Shown here piece after piece: positions 6,585 to 13,992 of a stretch of 26,095 nt of DNA. The notes under the pieces were generated by a model. It had not been told where the DNA came from, searched no databases, and saw only the letters and a list, made by a program, of their open reading frames with translations. How positions within the stretch are numbered: position 1 is the first letter of the stretch; each line of letters opens with the position of its first letter. Both the position numbers and the translations under genes were made by a program. This stretch comes from Dethiobacter sp. (lineage in GTDB: Bacteria; Bacillota_D; Dethiobacteria; Dethiobacterales; Dethiobacteraceae), in NCBI GenBank assembly GCA_018333395.1, contig JAGXSQ010000024.1:1-26095 (forward strand), given 5' to 3'.

Positions 6585-8576
6585 ATGAAAGTTGCAGAAC
6601 AGCTGCCTGTCCATACAATACGCTTTTTGGCTGTAGACGCAGTAGAGGCGGCCAACTCCGGCCACCCGGGACTGCCTATGGGCGGTGCGCCCATGGCTTA
6701 TGCTCTCTGGACACGGTTTCTCCGGCACAGCCCACAAGATCCGCACTGGCCGGACCGGGATCGCTTTGTTTTATCTGCCGGCCACGGCTCTATGCTGCTT
6801 TATGCGCTGCTGCACCTGTCGGGATATGACTTGCCACTGGAGGAGCTAAAGAAATTCCGCCAGTGGGGGAGCATGACTCCCGGCCATCCGGAATATAGCC
6901 ACACTCCTGGAGTGGAGACGACTACGGGCCCGCTCGGGCAGGGGTTTGCCAACGCTGTGGGTATGGCCATGGCCGAGCGGCGTCTGGCGGCCGAATTCAA
7001 CAAGCCAGGGTTTAGCCTGGTAGACCATTACACCTATGTTTATGCCGGCGATGGCTGCCTGATGGAAGGCGTGACAGCGGAGGCAGCCTCACTTGCCGGT
7101 CACCTGCGCCTTGGCAGATTGATTTGCCTTTATGACGATAACCGTATCACCATTGACGGCAGCACCGGACTGGCCTTTACTGAGGATGTAGGACAGCGTT
7201 TTGCAGCTTACGGCTGGCAGGTGCTGAAAGTAGACGACGGCACTGACCTAGACGCTATCACCGAGGCCATCGCGCAAGCCAGAAGCGACACAGACCGCCC
7301 TTCTCTGATTATGGTGCGTACTGAAATTGGGTACGGCAGCCCCGGCAAGCAGGGGACGGCTGAGGCGCATGGCTCACCTCTTGGTCCGACAGAGGCGCGG
7401 CTCTCGAAGGAGAGGCTAGGCTGGCCGCTTGAACCGCTGTTTTATGTGCCGTCGGAGGTGCGTGAGCATTTCTCTATCCTGAAGGAGAAGCTGGAGCAAA
7501 AAAAAGCAGTCTGGGACAAGCTGCTTGCTGACTATTGCCGACAGTACCCGGAGGAGGCAGCGCGCTTTGCTGCCTGGCACACCCGGGAGTTGCCAAACGG
7601 TCTAGAAGAGGACCCGTTATTCTGGCAGCATGAGTTGCCGGCAGCCACCCGTGCCTCCTCCGGGCAACTCATGCAAATCTTGGCTCGGTATCTGCCCAAC
7701 CTGCTGGGTGGTTCTGCTGACCTAAATGCCTCCACCAAGACGTACCTGAAAGGCTGCGGCGATTTTCAGGCCGGAGACTATAGCGGCAACAATATATTTT
7801 TTGGTGTGCGGGAACATGCTATGGCCGCTGTTTTAAACGGCTTGGCGTTGCATGGTGGCCTTCGCCCGTACGGCTCCACTTTTCTTGTTTTTGCCGACTA
7901 CATGCGGCCAGCCATCAGGCTCGCAGTGCTGATGAAGCTGCCGGTAGTTTACGTATTTACCCACGACAGCGTTGCCGTAGGCGAGGACGGCCCGACGCAC
8001 CAGCCTGTGGAACATCTGGCTTCCCTGCGTATCATCCCGAATCTGCGACTCCTGCGGCCTGCCGACGGTCGGGAAACGGCTGCCGCCTGGCTCGCCGCGC
8101 TCCGTAGACAAGATGGCCCGAGCGCCTTGGTGCTTACTAGGCAGAATGTGCCGCAACTTGACGGGACCGGCCCGCAGGCAGCCAAGGGAGGCTATGTCCT
8201 GCGCCGCGAAGAGGGTAGCAGGTTGGATTTAATTCTGCTGGCCAGCGGGTCGGAGGTGCCCCTAGTGTTGCAGGTATGGCAGGAACTAATAAACAGGGGC
8301 GTTTCCGCTCGTGTTGTAAGCATGATGAGCTTTGAGTTGTTCCTTGCCCAACCTGTAGAATACCAGGAAGAGGTTTTGCCGGAGTCTGCGAAAAAGCGCC
8401 TAGCCGTGGAAGCAGCTTTGCCGCTTGGCTGGGAACGGTTTACCGGCGCGGAAGGGGCGGTCATTGGCCTGAATCATTTTGGCGCCTCCGCCCCGGGAGA
8501 GGTGCTGATGGAAAAGTACGGCTTTACAGTGAGCAATATTGTCGAGCAGGCACTGAAGTTAGTGTCCGCTAGCTGA
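6585..8576 (+). CDS. tkt: transketolase
   Basis: A full-length, single-chain transketolase of 663 residues, the usual size of the undivided bacterial enzyme. It moves two-carbon ketol units between sugar phosphates in the non-oxidative pentose phosphate pathway, using thiamine diphosphate and a divalent metal. Visible motifs are [35 protein letters not shown], the ThDP motif [18 protein letters not shown] through [10 protein letters not shown], the catalytic Glu segment [20 protein letters not shown], and [20 protein letters not shown] with its substrate-contacting His. The start ATG 6585 follows TAGGAGGAAAGAA. It is 61 bases after the flavoprotein gene with no clear promoter, so it may belong to the same transcript. 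The class I aldolase at 10217 is its metabolic neighbour. Confidence 0.97.
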   Translation: MKVAEQLPVHTIRFLAVDAVEAANSGHPGLPMGGAPMAYALWTRFLRHSPQDPHWPDRDRFVLSAGHGSMLLYALLHLSGYDLPLEELKKFRQWGSMTPGHPEYSHTPGVETTTGPLGQGFANAVGMAMAERRLAAEFNKPGFSLVDHYTYVYAGDGCLMEGVTAEAASLAGHLRLGRLICLYDDNRITIDGSTGLAFTEDVGQRFAAYGWQVLKVDDGTDLDAITEAIAQARSDTDRPSLIMVRTEIGYGSPGKQGTAEAHGSPLGPTEARLSKERLGWPLEPLFYVPSEVREHFSILKEKLEQKKAVWDKLLADYCRQYPEEAARFAAWHTRELPNGLEEDPLFWQHELPAATRASSGQLMQILARYLPNLLGGSADLNASTKTYLKGCGDFQAGDYSGNNIFFGVREHAMAAVLNGLALHGGLRPYGSTFLVFADYMRPAIRLAVLMKLPVVYVFTHDSVAVGEDGPTHQPVEHLASLRIIPNLRLLRPADGRETAAAWLAALRRQDGPSALVLTRQNVPQLDGTGPQAAKGGYVLRREEGSRLDLILLASGSEVPLVLQVWQELINRGVSARVVSMMSFELFLAQPVEYQEEVLPESAKKRLAVEAALPLGWERFTGAEGAVIGLNHFGASAPGEVLMEKYGFTVSNIVEQALKLVSAS

Positions 8577-8611
8577 GCATAAAGGCGAAGCCGTATGCTC
8601 CTAGCTTCGCC
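8575..8611. repeat. two interleaved inverted repeats between tkt and the flavodiiron gene
   Basis: GAGCATA (8575-8581) is complementary to TATGCTC (8594-8600), and GGCGAAGC (8584-8591) is complementary to GCTTCGCC (8604-8611). The arms alternate, so RNA could form either of two exclusive hairpins or a compact H-type pseudoknot. The first arm overlaps the tkt stop codon. On the plus strand no T-tract follows; on the minus strand the second stem is followed by TTTATG, giving only a weak terminator for the convergent flavodiiron gene. Confidence 0.6.
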
Positions 8612-8645
8612 CGTGGGGATGTTAAGATTTGTGAACTAGTATTTT

Positions 8646-9833
8646 TTATGAAGGGTTGCTAGCGGCTAAGCTCAGGCCAAATTGTCGGCAGTTATCGAGT
8701 TCCTCGGCGCTTGGCGTCCAGAAAATCTCTAGGGTGTCGGCCAGCGTAAAACCGGCCTTGGCTGTCCGCTCAGTTAGCTCTTTAACGGCGCCGCGGCTCC
8801 AGCCGGAGGAGCCAAAAAGTGCGACCCTCTTGTTTTTAGGCTTTAAGGTCGCTAGGTCGTCAACAAAAGGAGAAAGCTTGGGCAGGAAGTCGCGGTTCAT
8901 CGTTGGTGAACCAAGGACCAGCAGTTCCGCATCAAGTAGTTCGGCAATAACTTCGCTGGCGTCGCTGGCCGACATTTTGTAAAGTTTTGCCTCCATACCG
9001 CCTTGGACTAAGCCTTCCAGGATAGCCTCAGCCATTTTCTCTGTGCTGCCCCAAATAGTTTCATAGGCCACTAGCGCTTTCCGCTTGTTTTCGCCTTTTG
9101 CCCAACTGACATAAGCGTTGATGATTTTTCCGGGGTCAGCCCGCCAGATGATGCCGTGGCTTGGGGCAATCATGTCAATTTCCAGACCCATTTTCACGAC
9201 TTCAGCAATTTTTTTCAGTACCAGTGAGCTATAGGGCAAGAGGATATTGGCGTAGTATTTTTGGGCTTCCTGCATGATGACCGCCGGATCTGAGTCATCA
9301 TCAAAGCGTGACGACGTAGCCAGGTGCTGGCCGAAAGCATCGTTTGGCAGCAGTAGCTTTTCTTCTGGCACATAGGTGAACATGCTATCCGGCCAATGAA
9401 GCATAGGAGCCTCAATAAAGGAAAGAGTTTTCTGACCAATCGACACCGTGTCGCCTGTTTTGACCACCCGTTTAGGCCAGTTGGCGCCAAACAGCTTGTC
9501 TAGGGCCGGAGCTGCTTTGGCGGAGCAAATGATTGTAGCTTGCGGTGCTGCTTCCAACACGGCAGGCAGCGCTCCGACATGGTCGGTTTCCACATGGTTG
9601 ACAACAATATAGCGCAGCTTTCGCGGGTCAAGAATCCTTCGCAGGTTGGTCAGCAGGTCACCGGCAAAAGGGGTGTAGCAGGTGTCGACAAGCGTGGGCT
9701 CCTCGTCGATTAGCAGGTAAGAGTTGTAAGTAGTCCCGCGGTTGGTGGAGTAGGTGGCGCCGTGGAAGTAACGTACGTTCCAGTCAATCACGCCTAACCA
9801 GTAAACATTTTTCTTAATTTCCACAGGTAGCAT
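8646..9833 (-). CDS. fprA: A-type flavodiiron protein (FprA-like)
   Basis: A soluble 395-residue protein with an N-terminal metallo-beta-lactamase-like diiron domain (about 1-250) and a C-terminal flavodoxin domain (from about 253, VAYETIWGSTEKMAEAI). The diiron ligands are all present: H80-x-E82-x-D84-H85 (HVETDH), H146 (LHWPDS), D165 and H226 (PSHGIIW). Such proteins reduce O2 to water and/or NO to N2O with electrons from rubredoxin or F420 partners, protecting anaerobes. No rubredoxin domain is fused and none is encoded nearby. The start codon has AAGGAGG 8 bases upstream, and a promoter with a palindrome over its -10 lies just beyond, so induction by oxidative or nitrosative stress is plausible but inferred. 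Confidence 0.95.
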   Translation of the reverse strand: MLPVEIKKNVYWLGVIDWNVRYFHGATYSTNRGTTYNSYLLIDEEPTLVDTCYTPFAGDLLTNLRRILDPRKLRYIVVNHVETDHVGALPAVLEAAPQATIICSAKAAPALDKLFGANWPKRVVKTGDTVSIGQKTLSFIEAPMLHWPDSMFTYVPEEKLLLPNDAFGQHLATSSRFDDDSDPAVIMQEAQKYYANILLPYSSLVLKKIAEVVKMGLEIDMIAPSHGIIWRADPGKIINAYVSWAKGENKRKALVAYETIWGSTEKMAEAILEGLVQGGMEAKLYKMSASDASEVIAELLDAELLVLGSPTMNRDFLPKLSPFVDDLATLKPKNKRVALFGSSGWSRGAVKELTERTAKAGFTLADTLEIFWTPSAEELDNCRQFGLSLAASNPS

Positions 9834-9864
9834 ATAGAGTACCTCCTTTTTGACTTTAGAGAAC

Positions 9865-9883
9865 GGTTACTGTTATTGTAACC
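9865..9883. promoter_or_regulatory. candidate operator of the flavodiiron gene
   Basis: GGTTAC (9865-9870) and GTAACC (9878-9883) form a perfect 6-base inverted repeat with 7-base spacing. It covers the -10 element and the expected transcription start of the minus-strand promoter, a typical position for a repressor. I cannot assign the regulator. Confidence 0.45.
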
Positions 9884-9903
9884 TCGCAAGCTCCGGCCGT
9901 CAA
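9875..9903 (-). promoter_or_regulatory. sigma-A promoter of the flavodiiron gene
   Basis: On the minus strand, TTGACG (9903-9898) and TACAAT (9880-9875) are spaced by 17 bases. The leader to the start codon at 9833 is about 35 bases. Confidence 0.75.
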
Positions 9904-9932
9904 ATTATGTTAATTGTCTGCCCTGAAAATAC

Positions 9933-9953
9933 GGACACGGCAAGCCGTACTCC
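9933..9953. repeat. short copy of a dispersed palindrome
   Basis: The 5' half GGACACGGCA (9933-9942) followed by AGCCGT, and the nearby ACTCC, resemble the core of the palindrome at 14908-14945 (GGGACACGGCA then TGCCGT and CTACTCC). The central arms ACGGC and GCCGT pair around AA. Relationship to the larger copy is inferred from the shared core. Confidence 0.35.
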
Positions 9954-10015
9954 AACAGGTGTACGATCAAATTCACGGTTTATTCTCGTTCTTCTGTTGT
10001 GGCCTCCGTTTTGTG

Positions 10016-10090
10016 GGGGCAGGGGTGTCTGCAAAGTAATTCTTTTTGTTGTATTTGTAATCCTGCCCCAAACTTCCTTTTTCTTTGCAG
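10016..10090. repeat. interleaved inverted repeats upstream of the aldolase gene
   Basis: GGGGCAGG (10016-10023) pairs with CCTGCCCC (10062-10069), and CTGCAAAG (10029-10036) pairs with CTTTGCAG (10083-10090). The arms alternate, so the two stems exclude each other or form a long-range pseudoknot. They lie upstream of the proposed aldolase promoter, so they would act at DNA level or in a longer transcript. Confidence 0.4.
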
Positions 10091-10121
10091 AATAGAAAGA
10101 GAATTCTGTGTAGTACGACAA

Positions 10122-10150
10122 TTGCCTATTTAGGACTAGTGCGGTAGAAT
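10122..10150 (+). promoter_or_regulatory. sigma-A promoter for the aldolase gene
   Basis: TTGCCT (10122-10127) and TAGAAT (10145-10150) are spaced by exactly 17 bases. The leader to the aldolase start codon is about 60 bases. Confidence 0.6.
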
Positions 10151-10216
10151 CAAAGAGTAAGAAGCAAAATGCTAGAAGTCAAAATGGAGGAGAGCATTTT
10201 CAAAGGAGGGCTATTG

Positions 10217-11284
10217 ATGAGCAACGTAGTGGAAATGTTGGGGAGTGATGCAGATTCGTTACTTAGTCACGTGTGCCGCACGGTACCCAAAGAGCTGCTC
10301 CACTTGCCGGGTCCCGATTTTGTGGACCGCATTTTTGCTCTGTCTGACCGACCCACCCCGGTCTTGCGTAGCCTGCAGCAGTTTTTCAGCCACGGAAGGC
10401 TGGGCGGGACCGGCTATGTTTCCATCCTGCCGGTGGACCAAGGGATTGAGCATTCAGCCGGCGCTTCTTTTGCTCCTAATCCGGCATATTTTGACCCGGA
10501 AAACATTGTGCGGTTGGCGCAGGAGGGTGGCTGCAACGCTGTGGCTTCCACGCTTGGCGTGTTGGGGTCGGTGGCCAGGAAATACGCGCACAAAATTCCG
10601 CTGCTTGTTAAGCTGAACCACAATGAGTTTCTTTCCTTCCCCAATGCTTATGACCAGGTTATGTTTGCCGGGGTCAAGCAGGCCCGGGACATGGGGGCAC
10701 TTGGCGTTGGCGCCACTATCTATTTTGGCTCGGCGGAGTCGCGCCGCCAGATCCAGGAAGTGTCCGAAGCTTTCCAGGCAGCTCACGAGTTGGGCATGTT
10801 TACAGTGCTCTGGTGCTACCTGCGCAACGCTCATTTTAAGATTGACGGCGTGGATTACCATACTGCCGCCGACCTGACCGGGCAGGGCAACCATCTGGGC
10901 GTGACCATCGAGGCCGATATTATCAAACAAAAGTTGCCCGAGACAAATGGAGGTTACACCGCTGTCAGCCGTCTGGCCGGCGAGGAATTCGGCAAGACAC
11001 ACAAGAGAGTATACAGCGAGCTGACGACAACGCACCCCATCGACCTGACCCGCTACCAGGTCGTCAACTGCTATATGGGGCGCATCGGACTTATTAATTC
11101 CGGGGGGCCGTCCGGCCAAAACGACTTGGCAGAGGCGGTGCGGACCGCTGTTATTAACAAGCGGGCCGGCGGCATGGGACTAATTTCCGGGCGCAAGGCC
11201 TTCCAACGCTCGCTGGCCGAGGGCGTCAGATTGCTCCGCGCTATCCAGGACGTCTACCTGGATGAAAGTATCACTGTGGCTTGA
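10217..11284 (+). CDS. fbaB: class I fructose-bisphosphate aldolase, archaeal/FbaB (DhnA) type
   Basis: A 355-residue TIM-barrel aldolase of the DhnA/FbaB family, which cleaves and forms fructose 1,6-bisphosphate by a Schiff base and needs no metal. Family features are [40 protein letters not shown] and [19 protein letters not shown]; the Lys of ADIIKQK is the expected Schiff-base residue by analogy with archaeal aldolases. The phosphate-binding end is INSGGPSG and [14 protein letters not shown]. Length matches the E. coli protein. ATG 10217 was chosen because AAAGGAGG (10202-10209) lies 7 bases upstream; the open frame reaches ATG 10169 but without a good site. It links metabolically to the transketolase. 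The NYN gene follows after 22 bases. Confidence 0.95.
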   Translation: MSNVVEMLGSDADSLLSHVCRTVPKELLHLPGPDFVDRIFALSDRPTPVLRSLQQFFSHGRLGGTGYVSILPVDQGIEHSAGASFAPNPAYFDPENIVRLAQEGGCNAVASTLGVLGSVARKYAHKIPLLVKLNHNEFLSFPNAYDQVMFAGVKQARDMGALGVGATIYFGSAESRRQIQEVSEAFQAAHELGMFTVLWCYLRNAHFKIDGVDYHTAADLTGQGNHLGVTIEADIIKQKLPETNGGYTAVSRLAGEEFGKTHKRVYSELTTTHPIDLTRYQVVNCYMGRIGLINSGGPSGQNDLAEAVRTAVINKRAGGMGLISGRKAFQRSLAEGVRLLRAIQDVYLDESITVA

Positions 11285-11306
11285 AATTTTAACTTGAGGT
11301 GCTGCT

Positions 11307-12068
11307 ATGAATGACCGGGAACACACATTAGCCATGTTCGTGGACTTTGAAAACATCGCCATGGGCGTTCAAGGCCGTAAGGATCCTGATTTTGATATCC
11401 AGAAAGTGCTGGAACGACTAGTGGAAAAAGGCAAGGTCATTGTCAAAAAAGCTTATGCTGACTGGAGCAGGTTTCCCAAATACAAGCAACCTTTTCATGA
11501 GGCGGCGATTGAACTCATCGAAATCCCCAAACGCTCCGTCACCGGTAAAAACTCGGCTGATATCCGTCTGGCCGTGGATGCCATTGACCTTTGTTACGCC
11601 AAAGAGCATATCGATACTTTTGCCATTATCTCGGGTGACAGCGATTTTTCCCCGCTTGTTTCCAAGCTCAAGGAAAACGGTAAACACGTTATCGGCCTTG
11701 GCATGCGCTCTTCCACCTCGGCACTGCTCAGTGACAACTGCGATGAGTTTATCTACTACGAAGACCTGGTGCTGGGAGAGTTCCAGCCCCCCAAGGTGGA
11801 CAGTAAAGTGCCCAAAGAAAAGCATCCGGCGTTCAATCTGCTGTTTGAGTCCATTATCGCCCTCATCCGTGAGAACAAAGAGTGTCTCTGGTCTTCCATG
11901 GTCAAAGACACCATGAAGCGTAAGCGGCCTTCTTTCAGTGAATCGTCCTATGGCTACCGCTCCTTTTCGGAACTGCTGGAAGACGCTCAGAAAAAGGGGT
12001 TTATTGAGTTGCGAACCGACCCGCGCAGTGGGACGTATGTTGTAGTTGGCTTTGTCAAAGACAAGTGA
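11307..12068 (+). CDS. NYN-domain putative RNase with C-terminal LOTUS (OST-HTH) domain
   Basis: A 253-residue protein with an N-terminal NYN (PIN-like, LabA/DUF88) domain at about 1-155 and a C-terminal OST-HTH/LOTUS-like domain at about 172-250. The acidic metal-binding residues typical of NYN nucleases are present: D13 in FVDFENI, D85 in GKNSADIRLAVDA, and D111 and D113 in ISGDSDFSPLV. The C-terminal part (FNLLFESIIALIRENKE to FIELRTDPRSGTYVVVGF) fits the LOTUS fold, which binds RNA. The likely role is RNA cleavage or processing; the target is unknown. The gene follows the aldolase by 22 bases with a weak GAGGTG site and is closed by a strong terminator, so the two probably form one operon, with no obvious functional link. 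Confidence 0.88.
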   Translation: MNDREHTLAMFVDFENIAMGVQGRKDPDFDIQKVLERLVEKGKVIVKKAYADWSRFPKYKQPFHEAAIELIEIPKRSVTGKNSADIRLAVDAIDLCYAKEHIDTFAIISGDSDFSPLVSKLKENGKHVIGLGMRSSTSALLSDNCDEFIYYEDLVLGEFQPPKVDSKVPKEKHPAFNLLFESIIALIRENKECLWSSMVKDTMKRKRPSFSESSYGYRSFSELLEDAQKKGFIELRTDPRSGTYVVVGFVKDK

Positions 12069-12100
12069 GAGGTCGCTGAAGCTGCACAGTTGCAAAAAAT

Positions 12101-12128
12101 AGCCTGCTCGGTTTGGAGCGGGCTTTTT
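12101..12128 (+). terminator. rho-independent terminator of the aldolase-NYN unit
   Basis: AGCCTGCTC (12101-12109) pairs with GAGCGGGCT (12116-12124; one T-G pair) around a 6-base loop, and the stem runs into five T residues. Confidence 0.9.
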
Positions 12129-12135
12129 GCAAGAT

Positions 12136-12171
12136 GATTGTCAACCAAAAACGAAAAAATGGTTGACAATC
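12136..12171. promoter_or_regulatory. BirA biotin operator upstream of bioY
   Basis: GATTGTCAACC (12136-12146) and GGTTGACAATC (12161-12171) are perfect 11-base inverted arms separated by 14 bases. This matches the known BirA operator form TTGTnAACC-N14/15-GGTTnACAA. The right arm contains the -35 of the bioY promoter, so holo-BirA binding should block transcription when biotin is plentiful. Confidence 0.92.
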
Positions 12172-12192
12172 AAGGCGGCACCGTGCTATAAT
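12163..12192 (+). promoter_or_regulatory. sigma-A promoter of bioY
   Basis: A perfect TTGACA (12163-12168) and perfect TATAAT (12187-12192) are spaced by 18 bases, with TG one base before the -10. The -35 is embedded in the right arm of the BirA operator. Confidence 0.92.
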
Positions 12193-12221
12193 CAGCAAAA
12201 ATTGCCAAGGAGGATTTAGGC

Positions 12222-12776
12222 ATGAAAAATCTCTCTGTACGTGACATGGTACTTGTGGCTCTGTTTGCCGCGCTGACAGCTGTGCTAGCTCAAATTTCCA
12301 TTGCGCTGCCGTTTGGCCCGATTCCGATTACTGGCCAGACTTTGGCTGTGATGCTCTCCGGCGCGCTGCTTGGTGCCAGGCTCGGCGCCTATAGCCAGGT
12401 CATCTATCTATTGCTTGGTGCGGTCGGGTTGCCGGTGTTCTCCAAGGCCCAAGCTGGACTGAATGTGCTGGTCGGACCAACGGGCGGTTTTCTCTTCAGT
12501 TTCATTTTGGGAGCGTATGTCATTGGCAAGCTGCTGGAGCGGCGCCAGAAGCCCTCGCTACCTTACCTGGGGTTGGTGACAGCTATTGGCGGTATGCTGG
12601 TTGTTTACCTGATCGGTGTGCCGTGGTTGGCCTATGTCACCGGGATGACGCTGCCCCGGGCGCTAGCGGTGGGTGTGTGGCCGTTTATTCTGGGCGACCT
12701 TTTGAAGGTCATTGTTTCTTCCATCATCGTGCAGGGTATGTTGGCTAGAAACCTGACCGGCGTGTTGCAAAAATAG
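12222..12776 (+). CDS. bioY: biotin transporter BioY (ECF-type substrate-binding component)
   Basis: A 184-residue membrane protein with about six hydrophobic segments, the standard size of BioY. It is the S component that captures biotin in energy-coupling-factor transporters. Family features are the N-terminal DMVLVALFAALTAVLAQISI, the PFGPIPITGQTLAVMLSGALLG loop, GAVGLPVFSKAQAGLNVLVGPTGGF and the C-terminal VWPFILGDLLKVIVSS. No ATPase or T component genes lie nearby, so it probably shares a housekeeping ECF module encoded elsewhere or works alone. Ribosome binding site AAGGAGG sits upstream of ATG 12222. The BirA operator makes regulation by biotin close to certain and also supports the substrate assignment. 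Confidence 0.96.
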   Translation: MKNLSVRDMVLVALFAALTAVLAQISIALPFGPIPITGQTLAVMLSGALLGARLGAYSQVIYLLLGAVGLPVFSKAQAGLNVLVGPTGGFLFSFILGAYVIGKLLERRQKPSLPYLGLVTAIGGMLVVYLIGVPWLAYVTGMTLPRALAVGVWPFILGDLLKVIVSSIIVQGMLARNLTGVLQK

Positions 12777-12788
12777 CAGAACACGAGG

Positions 12789-13184
12789 ATGACAGCTAGT
12801 GACTTTATCCGGCTGCGTGGCCACCATCTTCTCTGTCTGCCGCGCTTCCGTGGCCTAGGCTACAACGACACTTTTACCGCCTGCATGCAGGAGATGGTCA
12901 GGCAACTGGCGGCCGGCCGTCGGCAGGTGGTACTGCTGACGACTACCCCTGATGATATTTGTGCCTGCTGTCCCCATCTTGGCCTGGGCGGCTGCGGACT
13001 GGAAGGAGGCGAAGCGGAAGTGGCGGCTCGCGACAGCCGGGTGCTGGAGTTGCTTGGCCTCCTTCCCGGGTCGATCGCTGCTTATCTGTCCTTACAGGAG
13101 GCCCTGGTGGCAGCGCCTTATTCGCTTCCCACCATTTGTGCCGGCTGCCGCTGGCTCGACTGCTGCCGCCACGTTACGCTTTAG
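12789..13184 (+). CDS. DUF1284 Cys-rich protein, possible iron-sulfur protein
   Basis: A 131-residue protein of the DUF1284 family, recognised by the opening IRLRGHHLLCLPRFRGLGY. It has ten cysteines (16, 32, 58, 60, 61, 69, 117, 120, 125 and 126) plus H12 and H13; the groups CACCPHLGLGGC and CAGCRWLDCC suggest metal or Fe-S binding, which is inference. The function of the family is not known to me. It is in the same frame as bioY, 12 bases after its stop, so it is probably co-transcribed and translated by coupling; GAGG directly abuts the ATG, a poor spacing, but no other in-frame start is available. Its 3' end overlaps the convergent YpjA-like gene by 11 bases. Confidence 0.78.
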   Translation: MTASDFIRLRGHHLLCLPRFRGLGYNDTFTACMQEMVRQLAAGRRQVVLLTTTPDDICACCPHLGLGGCGLEGGEAEVAARDSRVLELLGLLPGSIAAYLSLQEALVAAPYSLPTICAGCRWLDCCRHVTL

Positions 13185-13785
13185 CTGGACCGCTGCTGCC
13201 TGCAGCGTTTTTGCTCCGCTCGGCGGAGAGGAGATAGGCGGCAGTTAAGAGCAAAGAAAGTGCCAGAGCTATGTTGCGCGTAGTGGCTAGGCTTACCAGT
13301 GACGGGTCAATCCGGGGGTGGATTCCGACCACATAGTCTAAGAAGTCATCAAAGAAATACCAGGCGGATACGGCCGCCGCCTGCTGAACTGTAAGTGGCA
13401 GGCCAAAATAGTACCAGCATAGGACAGCCTGCAGTGCCATAAGGCCATGACCCGCTATGAGCCAAATATTTTCCGGCTGCCGGCTGCCGGCCAGTTGATA
13501 AAGAGTGATGAGCACTACGGTCCAGAGGCCGTGTTTGATTAGCCCGAAATAAGCCAACCCTTCAAAAAAGCGGGAGCGTCGCTTGCGGCGCAAGAAGAGC
13601 AGGGCGAGGAGAAAATACAGGATGGGCAAGGGTGAATTGGGGAGAAAAAGCCAAAGATAAAGCGGCGTTTCGGCAAACTGGCCGGCATACCAGTAAAACC
13701 CATAAACGGCACCGCAAAAATTGCCAGCCAGAAGAGCCGGGTAAAGCCAACGGGTGCTAAGAAAGCTTTCGATCAGTCGGCGCAT
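13174..13785 (-). CDS. ypjA: YpjA-like (DUF1405) membrane protein
   Basis: A 203-residue polytopic membrane protein with about six hydrophobic segments. It matches the DUF1405/YpjA family in YPALLAGNFCGAVYGFYWYAGQFAETPLYLWLFLPNSPLPILYF near the N-terminus and AWYFFDDFLDYVVGIHP toward the C-terminus. The function of the family is unknown. The start is the ATG at 13785, 5 bases from AGGAGGA; a second ATG directly before it has only 2-base spacing, and the longer frame from 13845 starts inside the promoter. It overlaps the end of the DUF1284 gene tail to tail. A promoter with a palindrome in its spacer lies upstream. Confidence 0.82.
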   Translation of the reverse strand: MRRLIESFLSTRWLYPALLAGNFCGAVYGFYWYAGQFAETPLYLWLFLPNSPLPILYFLLALLFLRRKRRSRFFEGLAYFGLIKHGLWTVVLITLYQLAGSRQPENIWLIAGHGLMALQAVLCWYYFGLPLTVQQAAAVSAWYFFDDFLDYVVGIHPRIDPSLVSLATTRNIALALSLLLTAAYLLSAERSKNAAGSSGPAKA

Positions 13786-13816
13786 CATCGTCCTCCTGTT
13801 TCGTCGGTTACACCTG

Positions 13817-13845
13817 AATATATTATTTCCCGGGAAAAACGTCAA
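13817..13845 (-). promoter_or_regulatory. sigma-A promoter of the YpjA-like gene with a spacer palindrome
   Basis: On the minus strand TTGACG (13845-13840) and TATATT (13822-13817) are spaced by 17 bases. The spacer holds the perfect 12-base palindrome TTTCCCGGGAAA (13826-13837), placed where a repressor could bind between -35 and -10. Confidence 0.7.
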
Positions 13846-13910
13846 TGCCCTTTATGGATCGGGCCAGGCCTTCGTCAAAGTTGACCCTGTGTCAGGGGGG
13901 CATTTTCCCC

Positions 13911-13939
13911 TTGACAAGCAGACAGAGGAGGAGTAATAT
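13911..13939 (+). promoter_or_regulatory. sigma-A promoter of cysK
   Basis: TTGACA (13911-13916) and TAATAT (13934-13939) are spaced by 17 bases. The leader that follows is AT-rich, with TAATAT and ATATTA (13967-13972) as weak inverted arms; a sulfur regulator such as CymR could bind there, but I see no clear match. Confidence 0.6.
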
Positions 13940-13992
13940 AAAACCAATTAAACATATAGGATTATCATATTAATGGGAGGTTGGAAAAATTA

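Larger units (their letters stand above)
9904..10121. other. non-coding part of the divergent fprA-aldolase region
   Basis: The 383 bases between the two divergent start codons hold no convincing gene. This central part contains a palindromic ACGGC-AA-GCCGT element (9937-9948) that resembles the larger palindrome after cysK, and a pair of interleaved inverted repeats (10016-10090). Short open frames on either strand here lack ribosome binding sites and do not resemble proteins. Confidence 0.5.

Noticed and set aside
10454..11119. Minus-strand open frame of 221 codons opposite the aldolase gene
   Set aside because: Fully antisense to a conserved aldolase, with no recognisable motif.
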